Counted from the first letter of the stretch, positions 1 through 8,878 are shown. The stretch: DNA of 64,000 nt from Fervidifonticultor_A sp037443565 (GCA_037443565.1 JBBIOB010000005.1:36996-100995); one strand, 5' to 3'. Made by a program: numbers and translations. The notes: a model not told the origin generated them from the sequence alone.

Positions 1-500
1 TCGCCCTCGCGCACATTCTCTTCCTGCCGCTGCTGCTCCGACAGCAGGGCGAGTCGCTGATCCTGGGCGGGGCCGCGGTGTTCCTGTTCGGCGGGATCGG
101 GTCGATCGGCGGGCTGGTCGGCGGTGCGCTCTCCGACCGGATCGGTCGGCGTGCCGTGATGGCCATCTCGCTGATCGGCGCCGGGCCGCTGCTCCTACTG
201 TTCGGCATGGTGCAGGGCCCCTGGACGCTGCTACCGCTCGCGCTCGGCGGGTTCGTCCTCTACCTGGGGGCGCCGGTGAACATCGTGATGGCGCAGGAGA
301 TGCTGCCGCGGCGGGCCAGTCTGGCCAGCAGCCTGGTGACGGGTATGGCCTGGGGCGTCGCGGGCCTCTCGCTCACCGCGATCGGAGCCATCGCCGACCG
401 CATCGGGCTCTCGGCCACGCTGATGGCGTCGGTGGCCCTGGTCGTGCCGGCGCTCGTGGCGGTCTGGGCCCTGCCGGCGAAATCTCGGTCCGAGCCCTGA
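1..500 (+). CDS. MFS transporter, C-terminal part (5' end outside window)
   Basis: The reading frame is open from the window edge (first full codon at base 3) to a TGA at 500, so only the last ~165 residues are present. They form hydrophobic helices. The loop GALSDRIGRRAVM has the GxxxDRxGRR pattern that major facilitator superfamily transporters carry between helices 2-3 and, repeated, 8-9; here it would be the second copy. A late acidic/basic loop (AIADRIG) and a final helix ending in a short polar tail fit a C-terminal half. Substrate cannot be told; similar proteins are often annotated as fosmidomycin-resistance or generic MFS exporters. It is convergent with the Lrp-like gene downstream. 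Confidence 0.8.
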   Translation, partial: ALAHILFLPLLLRQQGESLILGGAAVFLFGGIGSIGGLVGGALSDRIGRRAVMAISLIGAGPLLLLFGMVQGPWTLLPLALGGFVLYLGAPVNIVMAQEMLPRRASLASSLVTGMAWGVAGLSLTAIGAIADRIGLSATLMASVALVVPALVAVWALPAKSRSEP

Positions 501-506
501 TTCCGG

Positions 507-749
507 CTAACCGCCGCTGACCGGCGTCACCACGCAGGTTGTCGTCCGCGTGACGCCCGGCGTCTCCTGAAACCGGGACACGATCAGCCGGCCCAACGTG
601 TCCATGCTCTCGGTCTCAACGTAGGCGATGATGTCGGTGGGTCCGGTGACCGCATGGGCCATCTTCACGCCGGGCGTCCGCTGGATCTGCGTGAGCGCCT
701 CGGAGAGCTTGCCGGGCAGGATGCGGATCAGCACGTACGCCTGGACCAC
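507..749 (-). CDS. Stand-alone Lrp/AsnC ligand-binding (RAM) domain protein
   Basis: 80 residues that correspond to only the C-terminal RAM domain of Lrp/AsnC regulators: AYVLIRILPGK at the start, a central GPTDIIAYVE strand-turn-strand and a closing TTTCVV strand. There is no helix-turn-helix, so it probably does not bind DNA alone. RAM domains form dimers or higher oligomers and bind amino acids or similar small ligands. Small proteins of this type are common in thermophilic bacteria and archaea; their role is poorly known. It lies 37 bases upstream of yggT on the same strand's downstream side and may share a transcript with it. Confidence 0.8.
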   Translation of the reverse strand: MVQAYVLIRILPGKLSEALTQIQRTPGVKMAHAVTGPTDIIAYVETESMDTLGRLIVSRFQETPGVTRTTTCVVTPVSGG

Positions 750-786
750 GGTCGTCTCCTCCGGTTCGGGGTGCCTTCGCTGCGAC

Positions 787-1050
787 TCACAACGACGCCA
801 GGACGCCGACGAGCAAGTTCCCCACCATCTGTAGGAGCAGGATGGCGATGATCGGCGAGAGATCGAGTCCGCCGACCGGCGGCATCACACGTCGGATCGG
901 ATCGAGCACCGGAGCGGTGATCTGGTGCACGATCTGGACGAGCGGGTGGCCGTAGCCCAGTCCGGGAACCCACGAGAGGATCACCCGGACCAGGATGAGT
1001 AGGCTGAGCACCCTGATGATGAGTCGCACGAGCTCGGCGAGTTCCAGCAT
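787..1050 (-). CDS. YggT family membrane protein
   Basis: 87 residues starting at the ATG at 1050, chosen because the family begins right before its first hydrophobic helix (LAELVRLIIRVLSLLILVRV). Two transmembrane segments flank the family signature SWVPG...HPLVQIVHQITAPVLDPIRR, then DLSPIIAILLLQ. YggT proteins are small inner-membrane proteins found near cell-division (sepF) or envelope genes; roles in osmotic tolerance and division have been proposed. The reading frame continues upstream without a stop, but that part overlaps the divergent AlaX gene and does not look like protein. Confidence 0.85.
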   Translation of the reverse strand: MLELAELVRLIIRVLSLLILVRVILSWVPGLGYGHPLVQIVHQITAPVLDPIRRVMPPVGGLDLSPIIAILLLQMVGNLLVGVLASL

Positions 1051-1236
1051 CGGCCTCCCCCTGCAGGAACGGATGCCGCGCACGCCATATCGGGCGTTAC
1101 AGAGATATTCTGCATCCGGTAGGGGCGACCCTGGCGTCACCTGGGGCCGATCGCGGTCCGGGTACGACGTGGGCCCGAAGGGTGGCGATGGACCCCGTGT
1201 CGAACTGGCACGCAGGTCTGGCGGTCCCGAGGATCT

Positions 1237-2445
1237 ATGCCGCGCAAGTTGTACCACGCCGACAGCTACCTGCGCTCCTGCGATGCGGTCGTCACGGCGG
1301 TCAGGGACCACGTGGGATCGGGCGGCGCGGTGGCGCTGGACCAGACCGTCTTCTACCCGGCCTCGGGCGGGCAGCCCGCGGATCACGGCACCATCAGCGG
1401 CACCTCGGTGACAGATGTACAGGAGGAGGATGGGGACATCTGGCACGTCCTCCAGATTCCGGCTGTTGAGGTTGGTGCGCGGGTCGTGGCCGCCATTGAC
1501 TGGGACCGCCGGTTCGACCACATGCAGCAGCACACCGGCCAGCACATCCTATCCGCCGCCTTCCTGCACGCCCTCGGCGCCCAGACCCTCTCGGTGCACA
1601 TGAACCGCACCTGTACGCTCGACCTGGCCGTTCCTACGATCGATCCCGATGCCTTCGCGCGCGTTGAGCACATAGCCAACACCGTCGTCATGGAGAACCG
1701 GCCGGTTACTACCCGGGAGGTTGATGACGACGAAGCAGCCGCCCTGGACCTGCGCCGCCCGCCCAAGCAGACCGGCCTGATCAGGGTCATCGAGGTGGGG
1801 GACTTCGACCGGTCGGCATGCGGGGGGACCCACGTCCGGGCCACCGCAGAGGTGGGGCCGATCGTGATCCGCGGATGGGAGCGGTACAAGGCCGGGGTGC
1901 GCGTCGAGTTCCTCTGCGGGTGGCGCGCGCTTGCGGATTACCGCCGGATGCGCGCGCTGATGCGTGACGTGACCGGACGCCTGACAACCGGTGAGGACGA
2001 CGCGACGGACGCGATCGGACGGCTGCAGGAGCGTGCGCGCAGACTCGAGCGGGATCTCGAGGCGGCGCGGCGGGCGCTGCTGGAGCGTGAGGCCGAATCG
2101 CTCGTTGCCGCGGCCGCGCCACACGGCGCGGCCGCGATGAGGGTCGTCGTGCAGGCGTTCGCCGGCCGCTCCGTGGAGGACCTGCGCGCGCTCGCGCGGG
2201 CCATCACCGCCCTGCCGGACGCCGTGGCCATCCTGGCCGCCGATCCCGACCGCCGCCTGATCGTCGCGCGGGGCCGCGGCGTGGAGATGGACAGCTCCGA
2301 TGTGCTCCGCGCGGCCCTGGCCCTGTTCGGCGGCCGCGGGGGCGGCCGCGCCGATGTCGCCGAGGGCGCCGCGCCCGCGGCGCCCTCGGCTGAGCATCTC
2401 GTAGACGCGGCGCACGCCGCCGCGCTCGCGCGCCTCGTGCCGTGA
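1237..2445 (+). CDS. AlaX-L type alanyl-tRNA editing protein with DHHA1 domain
   Basis: 402 residues. The N-terminal part resembles the AlaRS editing region: YPASGGQPADHG near residue 45, then the zinc/editing motif HMQQHTGQHIL near residue 90 (HxxxH), and the second zinc motif SACGGTH near residue 190. A long charged coiled coil follows (about residues 245-285), then a DHHA1-type C-terminal domain with a GGRGGGR loop. The protein lacks the AlaRS catalytic domain, so it is expected to hydrolyse mischarged Ser- or Gly-tRNA(Ala) in trans. Its stop overlaps the GTG of the following peptidase (GTGA), which suggests translational coupling. Confidence 0.88.
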   Translation: MPRKLYHADSYLRSCDAVVTAVRDHVGSGGAVALDQTVFYPASGGQPADHGTISGTSVTDVQEEDGDIWHVLQIPAVEVGARVVAAIDWDRRFDHMQQHTGQHILSAAFLHALGAQTLSVHMNRTCTLDLAVPTIDPDAFARVEHIANTVVMENRPVTTREVDDDEAAALDLRRPPKQTGLIRVIEVGDFDRSACGGTHVRATAEVGPIVIRGWERYKAGVRVEFLCGWRALADYRRMRALMRDVTGRLTTGEDDATDAIGRLQERARRLERDLEAARRALLEREAESLVAAAAPHGAAAMRVVVQAFAGRSVEDLRALARAITALPDAVAILAADPDRRLIVARGRGVEMDSSDVLRAALALFGGRGGGRADVAEGAAPAAPSAEHLVDAAHAAALARLVP

Positions 2446-3614
2446 AGCGCGCCGACCCGCACGCCCTGGCCGATCTCCTCCAGCGTCTCGTGGCCATCGA
2501 TTCCACGAACCCCTCGCTCGTTCCGGGCGCGCCGGGCGAGGGTGAGGCCGCGGCATTGCTCGCGCGCGAGTGCCGCGCCGCCGGCCTCGAGGTGCACCTC
2601 GAGGAAGCGGCGTCCGGCCGGCCCAACGTCGTGGCCCGACTGCGCGGCCGCAAGCCAGGCCGCCGGCTGCTCCTGAATGGCCACACGGACACGGTCGGCG
2701 TCGAAGGCATGCGCGAGCCCTTCGCGGGCGTCGTTCTCGGTCGCCAGCTCTTCGGCCGCGGAGCCTATGACATGAAGGGCAGTCTGGCCGCCATGGTCGA
2801 AGCTGGCCGCCTGCTCGCCGCCGAAGGCCTCCAGGCCGGAGAGCTCATCCTGGCATTTGTGGTGGATGAGGAGTACGCGAGCCTCGGCGCGACCGATCTG
2901 GTGCGGCGGCACGCCGCAGCCGAGCTGGCCGACGCGGCGATCGTCACCGAGCCGACCGGGCTGGAGGTGTGCGTTGCCCACAAGGGCTTCGTGTGGGCGC
3001 GCATCGAGACAACCGGGCGCGCCGCGCACGGCAGCCGGTATCTCGAGGGCGATGACGCCATCGCCCGCATGGGCCATGTCCTCATGGCCCTCGACCGGTT
3101 CGATCGTGAGACCCTTGCGCAGAGGACACACCCGCTGCTGGGCCGGGCATCGATGCACGCCTCGACCATCAGCGGCGGCCTCGGCCTCAGCACCTACCCC
3201 GATCGCTGCACGCTGGAGATCGAGCGGCGCACTCTGCCGGGCGAAGCCGATGCACAGGTCGCCAGCGAACTCGAGGGTCTCCTCGAAGAGGCCCGGCGCT
3301 CATCACCCGGCCTCACGGGGCATATGACGCTGCTGCTCACCAGGCCGCCGTTCGAGGTCCCCGTCAACACGTCGGTGGTGCAGACGTTGCTCGCCAGCAT
3401 CCGTCACGTCCGCGGACAAGAGCCCGCGATCATCGGCGATTCGCCGTGGTTCGACGCGGCGCTGCTCGGCGCAGCCGGCATTCCCACCGCGATGTTCGGC
3501 CCGGCGGGCGCCGGCGCCCACGCGGCCGAGGAATGGGTGGATTTGTGGTCGGTCGCGACCTGCGCCGACGTGTTGGTCGAGACCGCGCGGCGGTTCTGCA
3601 CAGCCACGCTGTGA
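2442..3614 (+). CDS. M20 family metallopeptidase / ArgE-DapE family deacylase
   Basis: 390 residues, GTG start overlapping the previous stop. Metal-ligand motifs of M20 enzymes are visible in order: NGHTDTV near residue 80 (His, Asp), RGAYDMKGSLA near residue 108 (bridging Asp), VVDEEYAS near residue 140 (catalytic Glu and ligand Glu), TEPTG near 168 (ligand Glu), and a late His in GAGAHAAEEWV near 365. A dimerisation domain sits between about 175 and 290. The family removes acyl groups from amino acids or cleaves small peptides using two zinc ions. Substrate cannot be assigned; ArgE, DapE and carboxypeptidase G2-like enzymes share these motifs. Confidence 0.85.
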   Translation: MKRADPHALADLLQRLVAIDSTNPSLVPGAPGEGEAAALLARECRAAGLEVHLEEAASGRPNVVARLRGRKPGRRLLLNGHTDTVGVEGMREPFAGVVLGRQLFGRGAYDMKGSLAAMVEAGRLLAAEGLQAGELILAFVVDEEYASLGATDLVRRHAAAELADAAIVTEPTGLEVCVAHKGFVWARIETTGRAAHGSRYLEGDDAIARMGHVLMALDRFDRETLAQRTHPLLGRASMHASTISGGLGLSTYPDRCTLEIERRTLPGEADAQVASELEGLLEEARRSSPGLTGHMTLLLTRPPFEVPVNTSVVQTLLASIRHVRGQEPAIIGDSPWFDAALLGAAGIPTAMFGPAGAGAHAAEEWVDLWSVATCADVLVETARRFCTATL

Positions 3615-3732
3615 GGATCACGCGGAGGCCGCGGTCGCGCAACCAGGCGTAGGGCGTCGGAACAGAGGCGGCGGCTGCGCCGTTGTCGATGTCAGGCGCC
3701 CTCATGGCAGCACGCCGGGGCGACCTCAAATG

Positions 3733-3741
3733 TGGCATAAT
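3733..3741 (+). promoter_or_regulatory. Extended -10 promoter element upstream of ccdA
   Basis: TGGCATAAT fits an extended -10 (TG, one base, then CATAAT). It lies 16 bases before the chosen ATG of the CcdA gene, which predicts a leader of about 10 bases. No clear -35 is seen. Similar elements appear before several other genes of this window. Confidence 0.45.
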
Positions 3742-3757
3742 AGCGGAGTGTCCGCCG

Positions 3758-4486
3758 ATGGATGATGTGACTTTCGTTCTGGCGTTTGCCGCAGGCGTCT
3801 TGGGGTTCTTGAGCCCCTGCGTCGTGCCGCTGATTCCGGGCTATCTGTCGTTTGTCTCCGGGCTGTCGCTGGCCGAGATGTCGCTCGCCGAGCGCCGGCA
3901 GCATCTCGGGCGCGTGCTGGTGGCCACGAGCCTCTTTGTCTTGGGATTCGCCTCTGTCTTCACCGCGCTGGGTGCCTCCGCGTCGGCGTTCGGCGGGCTG
4001 ATCCTTGACAATCGGCTCCTGCTGACGCGGATAGGCGGCGCTCTGGTCATCCTCCTGGGGCTGGCGGTGCTGGGGATCATCAAGGTGCCGGGACTCTACC
4101 GCGAGCGCCGTTTCCACATGGAGCGCCGTCCCCTGGGCCTGCTCGGCGCCTTTCCGGTCGGCATGGCCTTCGGGTTCGCGTGGACGCCGTGCGTCGGCCC
4201 GGTGCTGACCGCGGTGCTGACGCTGGCCGCCGCCTCGCAGACTGCGGCTACCGGAGCGGGGCTGCTCTTCGCCTACTCCCTGGGTCTGGGGCTGCCCTTC
4301 CTGGCCGCGGCCGTCCTGCTGTCCTCGGCCTTCGACACCATCGGATGGCTGCGCCGGAACGCGCGTCCGGTCACCGCGGTGAGCGGGGTCTTCCTGCTCG
4401 TCATGGGCGTGGCGATGGTGACCGACCTGCTGTTCAGCCTGAACGCGTGGATCCTCCGGCTAGTGCCCTTCCGGCCGGTCATCTGA
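3758..4486 (+). CDS. ccdA: CcdA-like cytochrome c biogenesis / thiol-disulfide membrane protein
   Basis: 242 residues with about six transmembrane helices. The family motif LGFLSPCVVPLIPGYLSFVSG lies in the first helix and a second Pro-Cys-type motif, FAWTPCVGPVLTAVLTLA, lies in helix four; these two cysteines carry electrons across the membrane in CcdA/DsbD. CcdA passes reducing equivalents from cytoplasmic thioredoxin to periplasmic thiol proteins, for cytochrome c maturation or similar tasks. The ATG at 3758 is chosen because it starts just before the first helix; an earlier in-frame ATG at 3683 lies upstream of the -10-like element. The S41 peptidase follows after 34 bases. Confidence 0.88.
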   Translation: MDDVTFVLAFAAGVLGFLSPCVVPLIPGYLSFVSGLSLAEMSLAERRQHLGRVLVATSLFVLGFASVFTALGASASAFGGLILDNRLLLTRIGGALVILLGLAVLGIIKVPGLYRERRFHMERRPLGLLGAFPVGMAFGFAWTPCVGPVLTAVLTLAAASQTAATGAGLLFAYSLGLGLPFLAAAVLLSSAFDTIGWLRRNARPVTAVSGVFLLVMGVAMVTDLLFSLNAWILRLVPFRPVI

Positions 4487-4520
4487 GACGCTGCGGCATC
4501 TCATGCGGAGAGAACGGATC

Positions 4521-5903
4521 ATGAGACGAACGCTCGCCGACCTGCGTGGCCGGTTCCTGCCGGTGGCGCTGCTGCTGCTCGCGGTCACGGTGCTTCCCCT
4601 GGCGGTCACGCCGCCGGCGCAGGCATCGGACGCAGGAGTGGTCCTCGAGGCGCTCACGATCCTGCGCGACCGCTATGTCGATCCCGTGGATACCGTCACG
4701 CTGCTCAACGGCGCCGTCGCCGGGCTCCGTGCCACCCTGTCCGCGGCCGGTGTGCAGGTGGAGCTGGCGGACATCGCGCCGGGGACGCCAGTTGCCCAGG
4801 GCGAGGCCGCGTTCCGGGCCCGCTTCGCATCGGCGCTTGCCGCCGGGGGAGGCCGCGTGCAGACAGCGGCGCTCGCCCACAACGCGATCCGCGGAATGAC
4901 GGCGCCGCTCAACGACTCACACACCGCCTTCATCACCCCTGAGCAGAACAGCGAGCGGCAGGCGCGCCAGCGCCGCCAGGCCGCGTTCTCCGGAATCGGC
5001 GTGGTGCTCATGCCGCGCGAGGGCCGGTTCTACATCCGCGATGTGATCCCCGGTACCCCAGCGGAAGCCGCGGGCGTCCAGGCGCTCGACCGCATCGTGC
5101 GCATCGACAACGTGCCGACCTCAGGTCTCCAGACCGACCAGGTGGCGGGCCTGATCCGCGGGCCAGCCGGAACCTCGGTGTTCCTGATGCTCGACCGGCC
5201 GGGGCGCACGGAGGCGGTTGGCGTCTCGGTCACCCGGGCGCCGATCGAGGTCCCGGCCATCTTCCAGGCGCGCGTGCTCGAGGACGGGGTCGGCTACCTG
5301 CAGCTCTACCAGTTCGTCAGCCGGACAGGCGCGGACTTCCGCCAGGCCCTCGACCGCATGCTGAGCGCCCGGATGCGGGCGCTCGTCCTGGACCTCCGCG
5401 GGAACAGCGGCGGGTTCCTGCACGAGCTCAACGCCGTGCTCAACGCGCTGCTGCCGCCGGGTCGGCCCGTCTACCAGGAGACCACCCGTGGAGGGCAGAC
5501 GCGCACCGTCCGGACGTCGGGAGTGTCGGTGCTGCCGTCGCACGTCCCGACGGTGATCCTCATCGACGAGGGCAGCGCCTCGGCCGCGGAGTTACTCGCC
5601 GCGGCCCTCCAGGAACAGGGCCGCGCTACGCTGGTCGGCGCTCGGACCAGCGGCGCGGTTGAGGCCAGCGTCGTCATCGATCTGTCGGATGGCTCCGCGC
5701 TCAGCGTGACGACGATCCGGCTCGCCTCCGGCCAGGGCCGGCGCCTGGAGGGCGTGGGCGTGTCACCAGATATCGCGGTGGCCACGAGCGTGGCCGAGCT
5801 CGACAGGGGTCGGGATGCGCAGGTCCAGCGCGCCTTCGAGCTTGCGCGTCAGCGTCTCGGCCTGAGCCAGAGCCAGCCCGTGCGTCCAGCAGCAGTGCGG
5901 TAA
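4521..5903 (+). CDS. S41 family (C-terminal processing type) peptidase with PDZ domain
   Basis: 460 residues. A signal peptide (hydrophobic FLPVALLLLAVTVLPLAV, cleavage near AQA) predicts export. Then come an N-terminal helical region, a PDZ domain (about residues 155-245, IGVVLMPREGRFYIRDVIPGTPAEAAGV) and the S41 domain (LDLRGNSGG; nucleophile in DEGSASAAE). The usual catalytic Lys of CtpA/Tsp enzymes in TFGKG is absent: the same place reads TSGAVEAS. The start at 4521 has GGAGAG upstream; ATG 4503 is an alternative. It probably trims or degrades periplasmic proteins, if active with a different general base. Confidence 0.85.
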   Translation: MRRTLADLRGRFLPVALLLLAVTVLPLAVTPPAQASDAGVVLEALTILRDRYVDPVDTVTLLNGAVAGLRATLSAAGVQVELADIAPGTPVAQGEAAFRARFASALAAGGGRVQTAALAHNAIRGMTAPLNDSHTAFITPEQNSERQARQRRQAAFSGIGVVLMPREGRFYIRDVIPGTPAEAAGVQALDRIVRIDNVPTSGLQTDQVAGLIRGPAGTSVFLMLDRPGRTEAVGVSVTRAPIEVPAIFQARVLEDGVGYLQLYQFVSRTGADFRQALDRMLSARMRALVLDLRGNSGGFLHELNAVLNALLPPGRPVYQETTRGGQTRTVRTSGVSVLPSHVPTVILIDEGSASAAELLAAALQEQGRATLVGARTSGAVEASVVIDLSDGSALSVTTIRLASGQGRRLEGVGVSPDIAVATSVAELDRGRDAQVQRAFELARQRLGLSQSQPVRPAAVR

Positions 5904-5911
5904 GCGGATCC

Positions 5912-7795
5912 ATGCTCCCGGCAGGACGGCTGCGCGACAAACTCATCGTGTCCAACGGCAAGGGCGTCCAGGTCTACCGCGACCTGGCAGGCGCCTATCG
6001 GTTCGATCGGTTTGAGCTGTACCTCGATGCCATCCACCCCGATCCCGCCTTCCCGTCGGCGCGGGCGCGGGTCCGGGTCGACCAGGCCGAAACCCAGATC
6101 CCTCGGGTGCTGTGGGAGCGGCCGACATCGCGCCTGGCCGCCCAGGACTTTCTGGCGCGCGCATTCCGCAACGCCTTGAGCCGCCACAGCCGGACGCGGT
6201 GGTCGGGACGCGTGACGCCGCTTGTGGTGGACGCCGGCGGTCAGGAGATCCTGCCTCGCACCTGCTGCACGATCGAAGAGGAGTTCGTCGAGATCCGCTT
6301 CACCGTCGCCCTGCCGGCCGAGGGCCGCAAGGTCCTGGCGAGACCGGCACAGGCGATGCTCCTCGAAGAGCTGTCGGCCGCGGTGGAGGCCGGGCTCCTG
6401 TGGGCGAACCTGGACCAGGCCGCCGGCCACCGCCACTGCGAGACCTATGAGGACTACCTCGCCCTGCGCGAGGCGCTGCCCGGGCTCGGCCTCGTGGCCT
6501 TTGTTGCCGATGGGTCCATTCTCGGGCGCGACACCGGGCCGGGCGACCGACCGCTGCGCGGCGGCCGCGCCGTCGCCACCCGCGCGCCAGAGGAGCTCGC
6601 GGTGACCGTGACGCTGCCCCACCGCGGGCCGGTCAGGGGGCTTGGGATCCCGCGGGGGGTCACCATGATCGTCGGAGGCCTCTACAGCGGCAAGTCCACC
6701 CTGCTGGCGGCTCTCGCCAGCGGCGTCTACCCGCACGTCCCAGGCGACGGCCGCGAAATGGTGGCCACGGTCCGCGACGCGGTGGCGGTGCGCGCCGATG
6801 TCGGCCGCCGCATTGAGCGCGTGGACGTCAGCGCGTTCGTCCACGCGCTGCCGCACAGCCACGACGTCACGTCACTGTCGATGGAGCGCGCCACCGGGAC
6901 GCTCTCGATGGCCGCCGCGGTCGCCGAAGCCCTCGAGGTGGGCACCGGCCTGCTCCTGTTCGACGAAGACGACAGCGCGATCGCGTTTGTGGCCCGCGAC
7001 GCCGTCATGCAGCGCCTCATCCCCGGATCCCGCGACGCCTTCACGCCGCTGGTCGAACGTGTGCGGACTCTCTGGGCGCAGCACGGCGTCTCGTCGGTCA
7101 TGGCGACCGGAGGATTGGGAGAGTACCTGGACGTCGCGGACACGGTGATCATTGTCGAAGGCTTTCAGCTGAGCGCCGCGACGGCCCGCGCGCGGGAGCT
7201 GGTGGCCGAGCATCCCGTCCTCGACCGGACCGCGCCTCTGCCGTTCCGCCCGCCGCTGGCGCGCTGTCCGCTGACCCGCGGGCTCGGCGGGACGAAGGGG
7301 CGCGGGCTGCGGGCGGAGATGCGGGGCCGCGATGCGCTGGGCATCGGGCGCGATGTGGTCGACCTCGGCGCGCTGGGACAGCTCGTCGACCACGCGCAGG
7401 CGCGCGCCGCCGGGGACGCGGTCCTCCATGCCGTGGAGAAGGACTACGTGAACGGGCAGGCCTCGGTGGCCGAGGTGCTCGATCGGGTCTTCGCCGACAT
7501 CGACGCGTCGGGGCTCGGCGTGCTGGCCACGCGGAAGGGTGAGGAGGCCGACTACGCCCTCCCGCGCCGCCACGAGGTTGCTGCGGTGCTCAACCGCATG
7601 CGCTCGCTGCAGGTCCGGGTGCGCCGCCCGGCGGACGAGCGCGCAACCCCGGCGGCGACGGAAGGGCCCGTGGACCTGAATCCGCTCCCCGCGCACACGG
7701 ACCCCGCACCGACGGATCCCGCCCCTGCGGATCCGGCCACGAGCTCCGCACTCACGAATCCCCCGCCGATCTCCGCACCCAGCGAGCCCGTCTAA
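5912..7795 (+). CDS. Predicted ATPase of the ABC class
   Basis: 627 residues matching the cytoplasmic ABC-ATPase family found as a single large protein (COG3044 type). The first ~230 residues form the family-specific N-terminal region. The P-loop GLYSGKSTLLAALASGVYPH lies near residue 255, and a signature-like and Walker B stretch (GTGLLLFDEDDSAIAFVARD) near 350. An ATGGLGEYLDVADTVIIVE segment follows at about 395-415. The C-terminal ~150 residues hold a basic RPPLARCPLTRGL segment typical of the family, then a low-complexity Pro/Ala/Asp tail. No transmembrane helices, so it is not a transporter. Function of the family is unknown; DNA or RNA association has been suggested. Confidence 0.85.
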   Translation: MLPAGRLRDKLIVSNGKGVQVYRDLAGAYRFDRFELYLDAIHPDPAFPSARARVRVDQAETQIPRVLWERPTSRLAAQDFLARAFRNALSRHSRTRWSGRVTPLVVDAGGQEILPRTCCTIEEEFVEIRFTVALPAEGRKVLARPAQAMLLEELSAAVEAGLLWANLDQAAGHRHCETYEDYLALREALPGLGLVAFVADGSILGRDTGPGDRPLRGGRAVATRAPEELAVTVTLPHRGPVRGLGIPRGVTMIVGGLYSGKSTLLAALASGVYPHVPGDGREMVATVRDAVAVRADVGRRIERVDVSAFVHALPHSHDVTSLSMERATGTLSMAAAVAEALEVGTGLLLFDEDDSAIAFVARDAVMQRLIPGSRDAFTPLVERVRTLWAQHGVSSVMATGGLGEYLDVADTVIIVEGFQLSAATARARELVAEHPVLDRTAPLPFRPPLARCPLTRGLGGTKGRGLRAEMRGRDALGIGRDVVDLGALGQLVDHAQARAAGDAVLHAVEKDYVNGQASVAEVLDRVFADIDASGLGVLATRKGEEADYALPRRHEVAAVLNRMRSLQVRVRRPADERATPAATEGPVDLNPLPAHTDPAPTDPAPADPATSSALTNPPPISAPSEPV

Positions 7796-7802
7796 GTCTA
7801 CA

Positions 7803-8396
7803 CGCGTCCGGTGACCTGCGGCGGCCAGAGGGTGCGGAGCCCGACGGAAGGGGTACCGCCGGGTGGTGGACTCCTCGAGCATCGAGGTGAACCGACACCA
7901 GCGGCGGGCGAAGTCCGACAAGCTGGACGCGCGCAAACTGCTGGGGATGCTGGTGCGGCACCATGTGGGGGAGCCGAAGGTGTGGAGCGTGGTGCGGGTT
8001 CCCACCGTGGATGAGGAGGATCGGCGGCAACTGCATCGTGAGTTGCGGACGCTGAAGCAGGAGCGGGCGCGGGTGACGAACCGGATCAAAGGGCTCTTGG
8101 CGAACCAGGGGATTCGGTTGGCGAAGAGCGGCGATCTGGGCGCCGCCCTCGAGAGGCATTGCGCACGACCACGGTCCTGCGATCGAGAAAGTCCGCCAGT
8201 TGCTGCGCCTGCGGGCGATCGGGCCGGGTGGAGCGTGGGTGTAAAGGGATCAGCAAGGCAGGGAGCCGGCACCTCCGGGCGGTGGCCATCGAGATGGCGT
8301 GGTGGGGTGCGTGCGCGGAAGGTAGGCATCGTGGCACTGGCGCGGAAGCTGTTGATTGCGCTATGGCGGTTCCTGGAGTTCGGAGTGTCAGTCTGA
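7803..8396 (+). pseudogene. IS110 family transposase relic (frameshifted, internally deleted)
   Basis: Pieces of an IS110 transposase appear in all three plus-strand frames. From 7863: VVDSSSIEVNRHQRRAKSDKLDARKLL and RTLKQERARVTNRIKGLLA, the N-terminal RuvC-like domain. Around 8186-8245, in another frame: VRQLLRLRAIGPGGAW, the start of the C-terminal Transposase_20 domain. In a third frame GISKAGSRHLRAVAIEMAW (8245-8305), and back in the first frame GIVALARKLLIALWRFLE to the stop at 8396. The N-terminal DEDD start is missing and much of the middle is gone, so the element cannot be active. It marks the left edge of an accessory island. Confidence 0.75.
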
Positions 8397-8632
8397 GGTG
8401 CTTGGCCGGAAGGGGTCAGCACGGATAGAAGGTCGTTCGAGGCCTTCGGGCCCGGACGCGCGAGGCAGGCCGCCAGCGACACGCCGCAAGGCAAAGAGTC
8501 GTATGACGCCAAGGTTGCGCGCGGGGCTTGACAGCAGAGCCTTCATAGAAGGCTGACGTAGGTGGGGTGTTAGATCGGTCAGCCTAATCAGGAGTTAGCG
8601 GTACATTGAAGGCGGTTGCAGGAGAGACGGTG
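8397..8632. other. Gene-free spacer with hairpin and an attC-core-like heptamer
   Basis: No coding region is supported here. A perfect short hairpin (GCCTTC, loop ATA, GAAGGC) lies at 8539-8553. A GTTAGAT heptamer at 8569-8575 fits the GTTRRRY core of integron attC sites, but no matching left core is seen, so an attC is not claimed. A second GTTAG follows at about 8593. The final bases hold the GGAG ribosome-binding site of the antitoxin gene. Confidence 0.35.
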
Positions 8633-8878
8633 ATGGAGGATACTGGTGCCATGCGGAGCACGCAGTTCGACTTCAGCAAGCTCTCGGTTGCTGAGCGCAT
8701 CCAACTGGCCGAGGATCTCTGGGACAGTATCCCGGAGGCGGCCCAGATCCCGCTCACCGAAGCTCAGAAGGCCGAGCTCGATCGGCGCCTTGAGGATCTC
8801 GAGCGGGATCCCGATGCCGGAGAACCCTGGGAGGTAGTTCGGGCCCGTCTCTATGGGCGTTTGGCGCGTGGCGAGTGA
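8633..8878 (+). CDS. Addiction module antitoxin (putative addiction module component family)
   Basis: 81 residues. The pattern SKLSVAERIQLAEDLWDSI followed by LTEAQKAELDRRLEDLERDPDAGEPWEVVRARL is that of the short antitoxins paired with RelE/ParE toxins (TIGR02574 type): two helices, the second charged, that wrap the toxin. It overlaps the toxin gene by four bases (GTGA), as usual for such pairs. GGAG at 8621 supports the ATG at 8633; ATG 8651 is an alternative. It belongs to the accessory island and ends a unit bounded by the attC-like site at 9172. Confidence 0.85.
   Translation: MEDTGAMRSTQFDFSKLSVAERIQLAEDLWDSIPEAAQIPLTEAQKAELDRRLEDLERDPDAGEPWEVVRARLYGRLARGE

Noticed and set aside
1549..3158. 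Minus-strand open frames opposite the AlaX and M20 genes
   Set aside because: Composition is that of antisense frames of GC-rich genes; motifs of the plus-strand proteins are complete.
8569..8600. A further attC site left of the addiction-module genes
   Set aside because: GTTAGAT is present but no left core or matching arms can be paired, so it is kept only as a note in the spacer entry.
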